A DNA stretch of 64,000 bases from Vibrio harveyi NBRC 15634 = ATCC 14126 = KCTC 12724 (GCF_001591145.1 NZ_BCUF01000003.1:1-64000), one strand, 5' to 3'; shown: positions 12,057 to 21,356, numbered from the stretch's first letter. Numbers and translations: made by a program. The notes: generated by a model from the sequence alone, not told the origin.

Positions 12057-14261
12057 ATGGCACAAGCCGAGTTTTCATTGCAGGAAAAAGATAAAAAACG
12101 ATTGATCAAAGATCGTTTGGTTCGATTTGCAGTGACATCCGGTGGTGTAGGCGTTCTTGCTGCTCTTGTGTTGATCTTCGTTTACCTTGCGATGGTGATC
12201 ATTCCTCTGTTTTCTGATGCAGAGATCGAAACCAATTATGCCGCTCGTGCTACCCAAAGCGGGAAGCCACTCGCAATTTCCGTTGATGATTACTCTCAAA
12301 TCGGTCTGGTGTTAACCCAATCCGGTGAAGTGCGTTTTCTTCCTCTCGATGATTCCAGCAAGCCTGCGCTGTACACTCAGCAGATAGCCAACAACCCAGT
12401 GGCATTTTCTCAGTCTGCGCCAGGGTTAGGGTGGTATGGTTTGGTTGATGACCAAGGCAAAGCGCACATCTTCAAGCCAGAATTTAACGCAACGCTGCGC
12501 GAAAACACTCGCCCACCAGAAGTCGTGCCGTTTCGAACTTCAATGGACATGCAACTGACAGATGCATCCGATCCTGTTAAGAAGTTTGTTTTTAGTACTT
12601 CCACGCAAGCTCCAACCCTTGTTTGGCAAACACAAAGCGGCGTAATAAAAGCGCGTTGGCAGGTTCCTCAACTGTTAGATGCATCACCTGTTACCCATGA
12701 TTACACCTTCTCTTCAGGTTTTGATGCGCCAGACCAAATGTTGCTGACGCCAGATGGCAATAACCTTTACTTGCGAAATGAATCAGAGCTGATTGTCTTG
12801 GTGAAAGGTGACAACAAGTTCTCAGTGCGTGAAGTGATCGATCTGACTCAGGGTGATAAAAAGCACTCAGTGAGAACGATGGATTTGTTGGCTGGGGCGT
12901 ATTCCCTGCTTGTTACGCATAACGATGGTCGTGTATCGCAATGGTTTGATACGTTGCAGGGCGACCAGCGAACTTTGACTCACATTCGTGACTTTAAGTT
13001 GGCATCTGAGCTGAAGTATTTACTTCCCGATTCACACCGCAAAGGTTTCTACAGCTTTTACACCAACGGTACGTTGCAAAGCCACTACACCACCAGTGAG
13101 AAGTTGGTGTTGTTTAAACGTGCCTACAAACAAGCGCCAGTGATGGCAGGAATGTCGAATAACGAGCGCTACCTGATCACATGGCAAAACGACGAATTGA
13201 ATGTCGCGTTTGTTGATAACCCGTACCCAGAAGTCTCTCTGTCCTCCTTATGGCAAAAGGTTTGGTATGAAGGTTACCCAGAGCCCGAATTTGTGTGGCA
13301 ATCCACCTCTGCCAGTGATGACTTCGAGGCGAAATTCAGCTTAGTGCCAATTGCGTTTGGTACCATCAAGGCGGCGATGTTCGCAATGTTGTTCTCGGTA
13401 CCACTGGCTGTACTGGGCGCAATTTATACCGCTTACTTTATGTCACCACGTATGCGTCGCGTGGTGAAGCCATCAATCGAGTTAATGGAAGCTTTGCCTA
13501 CCGTTATCATCGGTTTCCTTGCCGGACTTTGGTTCGCCCCGATTGTGGAAGACCATTTGATTACCGTTGTGGTGATGTTGTTTGTTCTGCCTCTGAGCAC
13601 CATGGTGATGGGCGGTCTATGGGCGCTGATCCCACAACCGATACGTAACCGCCTGCCAAACGGGTGGCATGCTTTGGTGTTAATGCCTTTGCTTCTGCTG
13701 TTGATCGGTTTGGGTGTGTGGGTATCACCAATGCTTGAACAAGCCTTCTTTGGCGGGGACATGCGTTTGTTCCTGACTGACCATGGCATTGGCTTTGACC
13801 AACGCAACGCGCTGGTGGTTGGCTTGGCGATGGGCTTTGCGGTTATTCCAACGATTTTCACCATTGCCGAAGATGCGATTTTCTCTGTGCCGAAACACTT
13901 ATCGGATGGTTCATTAGCACTTGGCGCGACGCCATGGCAAACCCTGATTTATGTGGTCCTGCTAACAGCCAGTCCGGGGATCTTCTCCGCAATCATGATG
14001 GGACTGGGGCGTGCTGTGGGCGAAACCATGATTGTATTAATGGCGACGGGTAATACGCCATTAATGGATTGGAACGTGCTAGAAGGCTTGCGTAGCTTGT
14101 CGGCAACCATTGCGGTTGAATTGCCAGAGTCGGAAGTAGGCAGTTCGCACTACCGATTATTGTTCCTATCGGCATTAATTTTGTTTGTCTTCACCTTTGC
14201 GGTGAACGCCTTGGCGGAATGGGTTCGTCAAAGACTAAGAGATAAATATCGTGCGTTGTAA
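12057..14261 (+). CDS. pstC: Phosphate ABC transporter permease PstC with large periplasmic insertion
   Basis: A membrane subunit of the phosphate importer. It has 734 residues, against roughly 320 for E. coli PstC. The first membrane helix is at about 25-51, then a soluble region of about 370 residues (about 55-430), then the usual permease core (about 430-734) with several helices and the EAA-like loop [16 protein letters not shown]. The soluble part has repeated short beta motifs such as GLVLTQSGEVRFLPL, MLLTPDGNNLYL and LLVTHNDGRVSQWFD, suggestive of a beta-propeller in the periplasm. The ATG at 12057 is chosen because the preceding 31 codons overlap the Pho box and promoter. It is first in pstC-pstA-pstB-phoU. 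Confidence 0.93.
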   Translation: MAQAEFSLQEKDKKRLIKDRLVRFAVTSGGVGVLAALVLIFVYLAMVIIPLFSDAEIETNYAARATQSGKPLAISVDDYSQIGLVLTQSGEVRFLPLDDSSKPALYTQQIANNPVAFSQSAPGLGWYGLVDDQGKAHIFKPEFNATLRENTRPPEVVPFRTSMDMQLTDASDPVKKFVFSTSTQAPTLVWQTQSGVIKARWQVPQLLDASPVTHDYTFSSGFDAPDQMLLTPDGNNLYLRNESELIVLVKGDNKFSVREVIDLTQGDKKHSVRTMDLLAGAYSLLVTHNDGRVSQWFDTLQGDQRTLTHIRDFKLASELKYLLPDSHRKGFYSFYTNGTLQSHYTTSEKLVLFKRAYKQAPVMAGMSNNERYLITWQNDELNVAFVDNPYPEVSLSSLWQKVWYEGYPEPEFVWQSTSASDDFEAKFSLVPIAFGTIKAAMFAMLFSVPLAVLGAIYTAYFMSPRMRRVVKPSIELMEALPTVIIGFLAGLWFAPIVEDHLITVVVMLFVLPLSTMVMGGLWALIPQPIRNRLPNGWHALVLMPLLLLLIGLGVWVSPMLEQAFFGGDMRLFLTDHGIGFDQRNALVVGLAMGFAVIPTIFTIAEDAIFSVPKHLSDGSLALGATPWQTLIYVVLLTASPGIFSAIMMGLGRAVGETMIVLMATGNTPLMDWNVLEGLRSLSATIAVELPESEVGSSHYRLLFLSALILFVFTFAVNALAEWVRQRLRDKYRAL

Positions 14262-14288
14262 TCAGTTAACGAAAGAGCGAGTAATAGC

Positions 14289-15962
14289 GTGTTAAATTGG
14301 ATTCGTTCTGGCGCACCTTGGATTTGGTTAACCGGGGGAGCGGTAAGCATCAGTCTGCTTTCTGTCCTCGGCTTATTGCTATTGATTGGCTGGAAGGGAT
14401 TAACTTACTTCTGGCCGGCGCCACTTTATCAATGGAATGTTGCTGCACTGACACCGGTGCAGGGCGAAGTGCTGCATGAAAATTCGATTCTGGTTGGTCA
14501 AGTTTACGAGCGCAGCTTTGTGCCAAGAAGTTACCTACCAGAAGAAGCGGCGAATAAACTCGCGGATGACGAAGAGTTTGCGACGCGCCTAAACATCAAA
14601 ATTGCCAACCGTGAATTGTACCCAGCGGACTTTATTTCTGTGTTGAGAATGCAGTTGGATGATCCAACTACGCCGGGCGAATGGGCAGTGATTGAACGCA
14701 GCAGCGGTGGCTACTTCTTCGGTAAGTTTGTTGCCTTCCAAGATGGTAACACGCGTTACGAAAACAACATTCAAACGCTTTTGGATCAAAAGCTCGATGA
14801 TGCCGAAACCTTGCATCATGAAATCGACATGCTGGTGGATGACCAAGTAAAAGACTTGGGATGGCAATTGGAGCAGCTTCGTTTAGACAAACGTAAGCAT
14901 GAGCTTAACGACACCATAACTGAAGACTTTTTAGCAAACAACAGCAAGCGTAAGGCAGAAATTGAAGCTGAGTTAGCCAAGCTAGACATGCAACTTGACG
15001 GGCTGCGCTTGGGCTTCTCTGATTATGCGCTGATTGTCGAAGACATGACTGGGACTCAAGTTTCGATTCCATTAGAAGACATTTTGGACTACTGGTATCC
15101 AAACCAAATGTCACTGCCTGAAAAGGTTGCCCATTGGGGAAAACAGGTTTGGAAGTTCTTATCCGAAGACCCTCGTGAATCGAACTCAGAGGGTGGTGTT
15201 TTCCCAGCGATTTTCGGGACGGTTTTCTTGGTTATCATCATGTCGATCATCGTAATGCCATTGGGTGTGATTGCGGCGATTTATTTGCATGAATATGCCA
15301 AGAATAATGCCCTAACTCGGGTGATCCGTATTGCGGTGATTAACCTTGCAGGTGTTCCTTCTATCGTTTACGGCGTATTTGGTTTGGGCTTTTTTGTTTA
15401 TACCATTGGTGCCTCAATCGATAACCTGTTTTACGCCGAGCGATTACCTGCTCCAACCTTTGGTACGCCGGGCTTGTTGTGGTCTGCATTGACGCTAGCA
15501 GTCTTAACGCTACCTGTGGTGATTGTTACCACAGAAGAAGGTTTAACCCGTATTCCGAGTTCAGTTCGCCATGGCTCGTTAGCCTTGGGTGCAACGCAGT
15601 TCGAAACGCTTTGGCGTGTGGTTTTGCCTATGGCAACCCCTGCGATAATCACTGGTTTGATTCTCGCGATTGCTCGTGCTGCGGGTGAGGTAGCACCATT
15701 GATGCTGGTGGGGGTCGTGAAGTTAGCTTCTAGCTTGCCAGTGGATGGGCAATTCCCTTACGTGCATTTGGACAGAAAGTTCATGCACCTGGGCTTCCAC
15801 ATTTACGATGTCGGATTCCAGACCTCTAATATCGAAGCTGCGCGTCCGTTGGTTTACGCGACTTCCTTCTTACTCGTGACGGTTATTGTCGGACTAAACT
15901 TAACAGCAATCAGTATTCGTAATAATCTGCGAGAGAAATACCGAACTTTAGGACAAGATTAA
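14289..15962 (+). CDS. pstA: Phosphate ABC transporter permease PstA with periplasmic coiled-coil insertion
   Basis: The partner permease of PstC: 557 residues, against about 296 in E. coli. Helix 1 is at about 12-35, then about 250 extra residues (45-300), then the conserved permease core (about 303-557) with the EAA-like loop [16 protein letters not shown] and the later [16 protein letters not shown]. Within the insertion, residues about 165-240 are strongly heptad-like and charged ([31 protein letters not shown]) and should form a coiled coil. Translation starts at GTG, 28 bases after the pstC stop. The insertion is on the same side of the membrane as that of PstC, so the two could contact each other or PstS (inference). 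Confidence 0.93.
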   Translation: MLNWIRSGAPWIWLTGGAVSISLLSVLGLLLLIGWKGLTYFWPAPLYQWNVAALTPVQGEVLHENSILVGQVYERSFVPRSYLPEEAANKLADDEEFATRLNIKIANRELYPADFISVLRMQLDDPTTPGEWAVIERSSGGYFFGKFVAFQDGNTRYENNIQTLLDQKLDDAETLHHEIDMLVDDQVKDLGWQLEQLRLDKRKHELNDTITEDFLANNSKRKAEIEAELAKLDMQLDGLRLGFSDYALIVEDMTGTQVSIPLEDILDYWYPNQMSLPEKVAHWGKQVWKFLSEDPRESNSEGGVFPAIFGTVFLVIIMSIIVMPLGVIAAIYLHEYAKNNALTRVIRIAVINLAGVPSIVYGVFGLGFFVYTIGASIDNLFYAERLPAPTFGTPGLLWSALTLAVLTLPVVIVTTEEGLTRIPSSVRHGSLALGATQFETLWRVVLPMATPAIITGLILAIARAAGEVAPLMLVGVVKLASSLPVDGQFPYVHLDRKFMHLGFHIYDVGFQTSNIEAARPLVYATSFLLVTVIVGLNLTAISIRNNLREKYRTLGQD

Positions 15963-15964
15963 GC

Positions 15965-16783
15965 ATGTTTAACTTTGATAATACATTAGGTTATGAGCCG
16001 CCATTGGATGTGCACAACCTGACGGATGAACAAACGGCTATCTCGATTGAGAACCTTAATCTTTTCTATGGTCAGACTCAGGCGTTGCATGATATCTCTA
16101 TGCGTATCCCGAAAGGACGCGTAACCGCATTCATCGGACCGTCAGGTTGTGGTAAATCCACATTGCTGCGCTGTATCAACCGCATGAACGATTTAGTCGA
16201 AGGTTGTAAGGTGACAGGTAAAGTACGTTTGCACGGTAAGAATGTGTACAACCCAAGCGTGGATGTGGCAACGCTGCGCCGTCGAGTAGGCATGGTATTC
16301 CAGCGCCCAAACCCATTCCCTAAGTCGATTTACGAAAACGTGGTTTACGGCCTTCGTTTACAAGGTGTGAAGAACAGTCGCATGTTGGACGATGCGGTCG
16401 AGCGTTCACTGCGTTCTGCGGCATTATGGGACGAAGTAAAAGATCGTCTACATGAAAACGCATTTGGACTTTCTGGCGGTCAGCAACAACGTTTAGTGAT
16501 TGCTCGCGCCGTCGCGATTGAGCCAGAAGTACTATTATTGGATGAACCAACATCGGCTTTGGATCCAATCTCAACTTTAACTATTGAAGAGCTTATCAAC
16601 GAGCTCAAGACTCAATATACTGTGGTTATCGTTACCCATAACATGCAGCAAGCGGCGCGCGTCAGTGACCACACTGCGTTCATTCATATGGGTAAGTTGA
16701 TTGAATATTCGGATGCGGATTCGATCTTCACCTCTCCAATGAAGAAACAAACCGAAGATTACATTACCGGTCGTTACGGTTAA
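15965..16783 (+). CDS. pstB: Phosphate ABC transporter ATP-binding protein PstB
   Basis: The cytosolic ATPase that powers phosphate import. It has 272 residues (E. coli 257), with about 20 extra at the N-terminus before the conserved IENLNLFYG. Walker [10 protein letters not shown] is at 58-66, the Q-loop VFQRPNPFP at about 111-119, the ABC signature LSGGQQQR at 169-176, Walker B LLLDE at 190-194 and the switch His in VTHNMQQA. The start is two bases after the pstA stop, so translation is coupled. It also takes part with PhoU in signalling to PhoR. Confidence 0.97.
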   Translation: MFNFDNTLGYEPPLDVHNLTDEQTAISIENLNLFYGQTQALHDISMRIPKGRVTAFIGPSGCGKSTLLRCINRMNDLVEGCKVTGKVRLHGKNVYNPSVDVATLRRRVGMVFQRPNPFPKSIYENVVYGLRLQGVKNSRMLDDAVERSLRSAALWDEVKDRLHENAFGLSGGQQQRLVIARAVAIEPEVLLLDEPTSALDPISTLTIEELINELKTQYTVVIVTHNMQQAARVSDHTAFIHMGKLIEYSDADSIFTSPMKKQTEDYITGRYG

Positions 16784-16815
16784 GCCGCGACCTTTCAAGG
16801 ATTAAAAGGAAAGCC

Positions 16816-17514
16816 ATGCACTTTGGACGTCACATCTCAGGACAATTTAACGTAGAGCTAGAATCGATTCGTACCCATGTACTTACCATGGGAGGCTTGG
16901 TAGAACAACAGTTGTCGTATGCTATTCAAGCCTTGCACAAGGAAGACATCGAACTGGCGCGTAAAGTTGTGCGTGATGATCACAAAGTCAACGCGATGGA
17001 AGTGTCGATTGATGACGCTTGTACTCGCATCATCGCTAAGCGTCAGCCTACAGCAAAAGACTTACGCTTGATCATGGCTATCATTAAGACCATCACAGAT
17101 CTTGAGCGCATTGGTGATGTTGCAACGCGTATTGCCTACGTGGCGATTGAAAGCCCATCATCAAAAGAGCGCCAATTCCAAGTATCGTTAGAGCCTTTAT
17201 GTCGGCAAGCAATCCAAATGCTTCACCAAGTGCTCGATGCCTTTGCGCGTATGGACGTAGAAGCCGCAGCAGAAGTGCACAAGCTTGATGATAAGTTGGA
17301 TGCGGAATACGAAGCGGTGATTCGTCAGCTGATGACTTACATGATGGAAGATCCGAAAAACATTCCACATATTCTGCAAGTGATGTGGTCGGCGCGTGCC
17401 ATTGAACGCGTGGGTGACCGTTGCCAAAATATCTGTGAATACATTATCTACTTCGTGAAAGGGAAAGATGTACGCCATCTAGGTGATCAAAGCATCGATG
17501 ACGTACTGAAGTAA
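16816..17514 (+). CDS. phoU: Phosphate signalling protein PhoU
   Basis: A cytosolic two-bundle helical protein of 232 residues (E. coli 241) that links PstB transport state to PhoR and keeps the Pho regulon off at high phosphate. Two PhoU repeats are visible, each with the metal-binding E/D-x3-D pattern: [14 protein letters not shown] near residues 93-106 and [17 protein letters not shown] near 193-209. AAAGGAAAGCC before the ATG is the ribosome binding site. It is last in pstCAB-phoU. The next gene on the opposite strand ends only 3 bases away, with no obvious terminator between. Confidence 0.97.
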   Translation: MHFGRHISGQFNVELESIRTHVLTMGGLVEQQLSYAIQALHKEDIELARKVVRDDHKVNAMEVSIDDACTRIIAKRQPTAKDLRLIMAIIKTITDLERIGDVATRIAYVAIESPSSKERQFQVSLEPLCRQAIQMLHQVLDAFARMDVEAAAEVHKLDDKLDAEYEAVIRQLMTYMMEDPKNIPHILQVMWSARAIERVGDRCQNICEYIIYFVKGKDVRHLGDQSIDDVLK

Positions 17515-17517
17515 GTC

Positions 17518-17997
17518 TTAAAGGCGCAAACCAAAGCCTAGAGAAAAGTTAATGGCAGTGTCTGTGTAGGTGTGTGTTTTATCGTTCATGAAAACGTCTA
17601 AATCCGCACCTGCTCGAACTGATAATATTAGGTTAACTTGATATACGTAAGCGCCACCAATACTCAATCCGTTCGCATCTCTTCGTTCATTGCGATACGT
17701 TCCATCGTACTGCGCTAATCCTAAGCTCGCTTGAAATCCCATCTGTGGTTGATGACCAAATAAGTGTTGAAAGCCAATACGGTAGGCGTCAATGGTTTCA
17801 TCATAATTACCGCTCTTATAAGTAATCTGAGAGTAATCAAAATACAGCGCATCAAAGCCCGCAATATCGGTCGCCCCCAATTGGATACCTGCCCCTCGAA
17901 ATGAGCCAATCTTAACTTCTGGAGAGACATAAATACCTGAAGCTTGGACACTAATAGGAGCGAGAATAAGGGCAGCGAGAAAGAATTTGCGTTTCAT
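17518..17997 (-). CDS. Small outer-membrane beta-barrel-like protein, unknown function
   Basis: A 159-residue protein with a signal peptide (about 1-19, ending ISVQA). Alternating hydrophobic/polar strands and the C-terminal FSLGFGLRL, ending in Leu with the usual pattern of outer-membrane barrels, suggest about eight strands. I recognise no specific family; OmpX/OmpW-like or YfaZ-like small barrels are possible. It lies next to and on the same strand as the YadA-anchor-like gene, with a 53-base gap, so the pair may form a two-gene transcript of surface proteins. It converges on phoU with a 3-base gap. Confidence 0.7.
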   Translation of the reverse strand: MKRKFFLAALILAPISVQASGIYVSPEVKIGSFRGAGIQLGATDIAGFDALYFDYSQITYKSGNYDETIDAYRIGFQHLFGHQPQMGFQASLGLAQYDGTYRNERRDANGLSIGGAYVYQVNLILSVRAGADLDVFMNDKTHTYTDTAINFSLGFGLRL

Positions 17998-18050
17998 AGA
18001 GTTACCTAAATAAAAGCCTTCCTTGGCTATGAACTTATTGAGTGCAGTTT

Positions 18051-18689
18051 TTACTTAAAGCTAATTTGAACACCAACGCCGCCAGCAACGTCAGATGAAG
18101 AATATTTGCCTGATGATTCATAGTGGAATGTGCCTGACAGGCTTACTTGATCACTTAGACCGTACGCACCACCAATCGCTACTGCTTCTTTACTACCAGA
18201 AAAACCCACACCGGCACCGATTGCCAGTTCACCATTGGTTGCGTAAGGGCGAGCGTTGGTCACTGCGTGTAGACTTGCGCGAATACCATCCATTTGTTCT
18301 GCTTGTTGGTTTAAGCGGTAGTCGTATTCTGCGGCTAAGCCTTCTAAGTGGTTCAGACGGTCATCCGTCGGGTTATTTTCAATAGGGTTTGATGGCAGTT
18401 GCGGTGTTGGACGCTCAGGGACTTCAGGAATACCGTTGTCTGGTTCAGGAAGCGTTGGGTGCTCTGGTGCTGCTTCGATTGGTGGTGTTGGTGATTGATC
18501 TGGATGTGGACGATCTGGCACTCCAGGAACACCGTTATCAACTTCTGGTAGAACAGGTTGCTCTGGCACACCTTGAATTGGGTTGGTTGGAATGCCTGGG
18601 TGTGGACGATCCGGGATAACAGCTGCAATTGAGCTGAAAGAAGCAAGAAGGGTGCAAGCAGCGGTAAGCTTTACAATTTTTTTAGTCAT
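18051..18689 (-). CDS. Short YadA-anchor-like surface protein with Pro-rich repeats
   Basis: A 212-residue protein. It has a signal peptide (about 1-23, ending SSIAA), a Pro-rich tract (about 24-106) made of roughly 33-residue imperfect repeats (PDRPHPGIPTNPI / PDRPHPDQSPTPPI / PERPTPQLPSNPI, each followed by LPE-x-DNG in the first two), a short helical/coiled-coil segment (about 108-150) and a C-terminal region of four likely strands starting ELAIGAGVGFSGSKEAVAIG and ending VGVQISFK. The end closely resembles the membrane anchor of trimeric autotransporters such as YadA. There is no head or long stalk. It may be a minimal trimeric porin-like surface protein. The assignment is by pattern; function unknown. 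Confidence 0.7.
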   Translation of the reverse strand: MTKKIVKLTAACTLLASFSSIAAVIPDRPHPGIPTNPIQGVPEQPVLPEVDNGVPGVPDRPHPDQSPTPPIEAAPEHPTLPEPDNGIPEVPERPTPQLPSNPIENNPTDDRLNHLEGLAAEYDYRLNQQAEQMDGIRASLHAVTNARPYATNGELAIGAGVGFSGSKEAVAIGGAYGLSDQVSLSGTFHYESSGKYSSSDVAGGVGVQISFK

Positions 18690-18827
18690 GTCTGAACTCT
18701 CAATAAGTAAACGAGGGACAGCATCCTTACTGTAAGCAATCGCTTTTTGTCATTTCCCTTAAAAGCAGGGCTATCTTATTGAGAAGTATGATTTATGACT
18801 AAATGGCTATCGTTATCTTAGTGATAA

Positions 18828-19760
18828 TCAAATCTTATCACTCTGTGATTTTAGACCTTGTTGAATAAGCTCTGTTAACCATTTTACTAGTGGGTTATTC
18901 CGGTTTCTCACATGCATATGAGCGTGAATAGACTTCATTTGTGGTTGACCATCAATCGTGACATCAACGGCTCTTAATCCCGGAAATTGCTCTACCGGAA
19001 GTAAATTGGAGTGAGGTAAATACATGTCGGTGTGTTTGACGACATCAAGTATTGCAGAGACCATTTCTGAGCGAAAGCCAATGCTGTGTTCAATGCCCAT
19101 TTCGGTAAGAAGCTCAGATGCGTAACTGAACTTGTCGTTCCAACCTGGGGAAATCAAAGAAGCAATTGGGTATCTGCCAAGATCATGTGGCTCAACATGA
19201 GTCTTGGTGATTGGGTGATCTTCACGGACAAAAATACGCCCTTTCAAATCCAGTAGCTTCGGCGTGTAGATCTCTTTATTGGTCAGAAGTAACTCGTAAT
19301 TTACTCCCATCAGTGTTTCACCTTTCAAGATCTCATCAACCGTGCTGTTCGACCAACCAACTAATTCAAGTTGAGCATTAGGTGCTAACGCTCTCATTTG
19401 TTCGAAGAGGAAACCGGGCAAGCAAGTCATTGTGATTGGTGCCAGTGCAATTCGAATTTTGTTGTCCACTTCGGCAGGATCAAACTGATGAGAGCGATTA
19501 ACTGCGGCAGCTAAACCATCGAGATGGGGGGTAATATCATTGGCAAGAGATTCGGCGAACGGTGTCGGTTCAAGACCAGTTTTGACCTTCACAAACAGCT
19601 CATCATCGAAGTGATTACGTAGCTTTTGTAATGCCTGACTGATCGCTGGCTGAGAGACAAACAAGCGCTGTGATGCTTTACGCATGTTTCGCTCTTGCAT
19701 CAAAACCATAAAGGTCTTGAGCAGATTCAGGTCAAGGGTGTGAAACAGGTCTTTCGCCAT
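18828..19760 (-). CDS. LysR-family transcriptional regulator
   Basis: A 310-residue LysR-type regulator. The N-terminal winged helix (about 9-68) contains MRKASQRLFVSQPAISQALQKLR, and residues about 90-300 form the co-inducer-binding domain. The effector is not recognisable from sequence. It lies 9 bases downstream of ppk2 on the same strand, so it is probably the last gene of cutC-ppk2-lysR; that position suggests, without proof, a link to polyphosphate or nucleotide metabolism. No divergent target gene is present, unlike many LysR regulators. Confidence 0.9.
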   Translation of the reverse strand: MAKDLFHTLDLNLLKTFMVLMQERNMRKASQRLFVSQPAISQALQKLRNHFDDELFVKVKTGLEPTPFAESLANDITPHLDGLAAAVNRSHQFDPAEVDNKIRIALAPITMTCLPGFLFEQMRALAPNAQLELVGWSNSTVDEILKGETLMGVNYELLLTNKEIYTPKLLDLKGRIFVREDHPITKTHVEPHDLGRYPIASLISPGWNDKFSYASELLTEMGIEHSIGFRSEMVSAILDVVKHTDMYLPHSNLLPVEQFPGLRAVDVTIDGQPQMKSIHAHMHVRNRNNPLVKWLTELIQQGLKSQSDKI

Positions 19761-19769
19761 GATACATCT

Positions 19770-20546
19770 CTAATATTTATCAGGAACGAAGGTTTGATCG
19801 TCGATAGGCGCACGGACATAACCTTCTTTATTCAACTCTGGCAATTCGATAACTGGATGCTCAAGTTCTTCGTATTCGACTTGACTAAGCAGATGGCTGA
19901 TACAGTTCAATCGAGCTTTCTTTTTATCATCAGAAGGGACTACCCACCAAGGACAGTTTTTCGTATCTGTGTAGGCAAACATCTTATCTTTTGCCTCTGA
20001 ATATTCTGCCCAGCGATTGCGTGATTCCAAATCCATTGGGCTGAACTTCCAGCGTTTAATCGGGGTGTTGATGCGTTCTAGAAAGCGCTTTTCTTGCTCT
20101 TCATCGGAGACCGAAAACCAGTACTTAATTAAGATGATGCCAGAGCGCTGAAGCATGCGTTCAAACTCCGGGCAAGAACGGAGAAACTCTTCATATTGAT
20201 CTGGGGTACAAAAGCCCATGACTTTCTCTACGCCGGCACGGTTGTACCAACTGCGGTCAAACAGTACGATTTCTCCAGCAGCAGGCAGGTGTGCCACATA
20301 ACGCTGGAAGTACCATTGTGTTTTTTCTTTCTCTGTTGGGGCGGGAAGGGCTGCGATACGGCAGACACGAGGGTTGAGTTTTTCAGTGATGCGTTTGATG
20401 GTGCCACCTTTGCCAGCGGCGTCACGTCCTTCAAAAAGTACCACGACTTTAAGCCCTTTGTGTTTGACCCACTCTTGGAGCTTAACCAACTCAATTTGCA
20501 GTTGTTCTAGTGCTTCTTCGTATTCCTTTTTCTTCAGTTTCGCCAT
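19770..20546 (-). CDS. ppk2: Polyphosphate kinase 2 (PPK2)
   Basis: It transfers phosphate between polyphosphate and nucleotides, usually favouring GTP or ATP formation. It is a single-domain PPK2 of 258 residues. Walker A-like GRDAAGKGG is at 40-48 after a beta strand VVVLFE, Walker B/lid DRSWYNRAGVE starts at D97, and the RISNPRVCRIAALPAPT-type segment is at 57-71. It has one copy of the domain, so it belongs with the single-domain phosphotransferases. GGGAGG 5 bases before the ATG is the ribosome binding site, but its GGG is part of a 15-bp hairpin. It follows cutC and precedes a LysR gene. PPK1 is encoded 8 kb away in the same region. Confidence 0.93.
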   Translation of the reverse strand: MAKLKKKEYEEALEQLQIELVKLQEWVKHKGLKVVVLFEGRDAAGKGGTIKRITEKLNPRVCRIAALPAPTEKEKTQWYFQRYVAHLPAAGEIVLFDRSWYNRAGVEKVMGFCTPDQYEEFLRSCPEFERMLQRSGIILIKYWFSVSDEEQEKRFLERINTPIKRWKFSPMDLESRNRWAEYSEAKDKMFAYTDTKNCPWWVVPSDDKKKARLNCISHLLSQVEYEELEHPVIELPELNKEGYVRAPIDDQTFVPDKY

Positions 20547-20553
20547 GTTTCCT

Positions 20554-20600
20554 CCCGTCCTTAGTTATCAATATGTTAGCACTCAATAACTAAAGACGGG
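20554..20600 (-). promoter_or_regulatory. Leader hairpin overlapping the ppk2 ribosome binding site
   Basis: CCCGTCCTTAGTTAT (20554-20568) and ATAACTAAAGACGGG (20586-20600) form a 15-bp stem with one mismatch and a 17-base loop. On the mRNA, the 3' arm ends in the GGG of the ppk2 GGGAGG. There is no T-run, so it is not a simple terminator for cutC. It could limit ribosome access or stabilise the ppk2 message. Confidence 0.6.
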
Positions 20601-20612
20601 ATTTGAAAGCTC

Positions 20613-21356
20613 TTAATTGAGAGCTGTTACCATGTTCGCGATAGCATCGGTATTGGTGACTGGAATCGAAAAATCATCTATATCGGCAGCGCCCATTTTG
20701 CTTTGCTCGGCAATAAAGGTCATGTGACTTGGGCGAGTTGTCTTGCCAGATAAATGCACTTCAGTGATTTTGGCTTGTTCAACGATCTGACCAACATTGT
20801 CCGCATTCACACCGGCGCCCGCCATGATCGCAATGCGTCCTTGTGCTTGTTCAACTAAGGTTTTAAGCACATCGATACCTTGCGGCGCCGAAGGCGCAAG
20901 ACCGGAGGTTAAAATACGTTCACAACCTAAGCTGATCACTTCTTCTAACGCTTTTTCAGCGTCGCGACACTGGTCAAAGGCACGATGGAAGGTCACGCCT
21001 AAGCCAAGCGCTTGAGCAAATTCACACAGCGCAGTTGCGTACGGCATATGAATGTTGCCGTCTTGAGTGAGCACGCCGAGTACGACACCATTCAAGCCTG
21101 CTTGTTTAGCAGCTTCAATATCCCAACGCATCATTTCGATTTCTTCCTCACTGTAGAAGAAGTCGCCTTGGCGAGGGCGAATCATCGCGTAAACCGGAAT
21201 AGTAGAGCGTTTAGCGGCTTGCTGCATAAAGCCATAGCTTGGGGTTAAGCCACCCAAAGCAAGTGAAGAGCAGAGTTCGATGCGGGTTGCACCACCGGCA
21301 ATCGCGTTGTGGAGAGATTCAATGTTATCAATACAGACTTCAAGTTGAGTGTTCAC
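20613..21356 (-). CDS. cutC: CutC family protein (copper homeostasis)
   Basis: A 247-residue TIM-barrel protein (E. coli CutC 248). It was named for copper tolerance, but its biochemical role is still unsettled. The N-terminus [36 protein letters not shown] and the strand [12 protein letters not shown] are characteristic. There is no signal peptide, so it is cytosolic. It probably heads the minus-strand cutC-ppk2-lysR transcript. The gap to ppk2 is 66 bases and contains the leader hairpin. Confidence 0.93.
   Translation of the reverse strand: MNTQLEVCIDNIESLHNAIAGGATRIELCSSLALGGLTPSYGFMQQAAKRSTIPVYAMIRPRQGDFFYSEEEIEMMRWDIEAAKQAGLNGVVLGVLTQDGNIHMPYATALCEFAQALGLGVTFHRAFDQCRDAEKALEEVISLGCERILTSGLAPSAPQGIDVLKTLVEQAQGRIAIMAGAGVNADNVGQIVEQAKITEVHLSGKTTRPSHMTFIAEQSKMGAADIDDFSIPVTNTDAIANMVTALN

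Noticed and set aside
13433..13864. 143-codon frame antisense to pstC
   Set aside because: Composition mirrors the opposite strand of a membrane-protein gene and there is no ribosome binding site. The same holds for the other long antisense frames in pstA, guaB (58814-59326) and hscA.
18353..18646. Alternative open frames across the Pro-rich repeat region
   Set aside because: Repeats keep several frames open on both strands, but only the 212-aa frame has a signal peptide and a membrane anchor.
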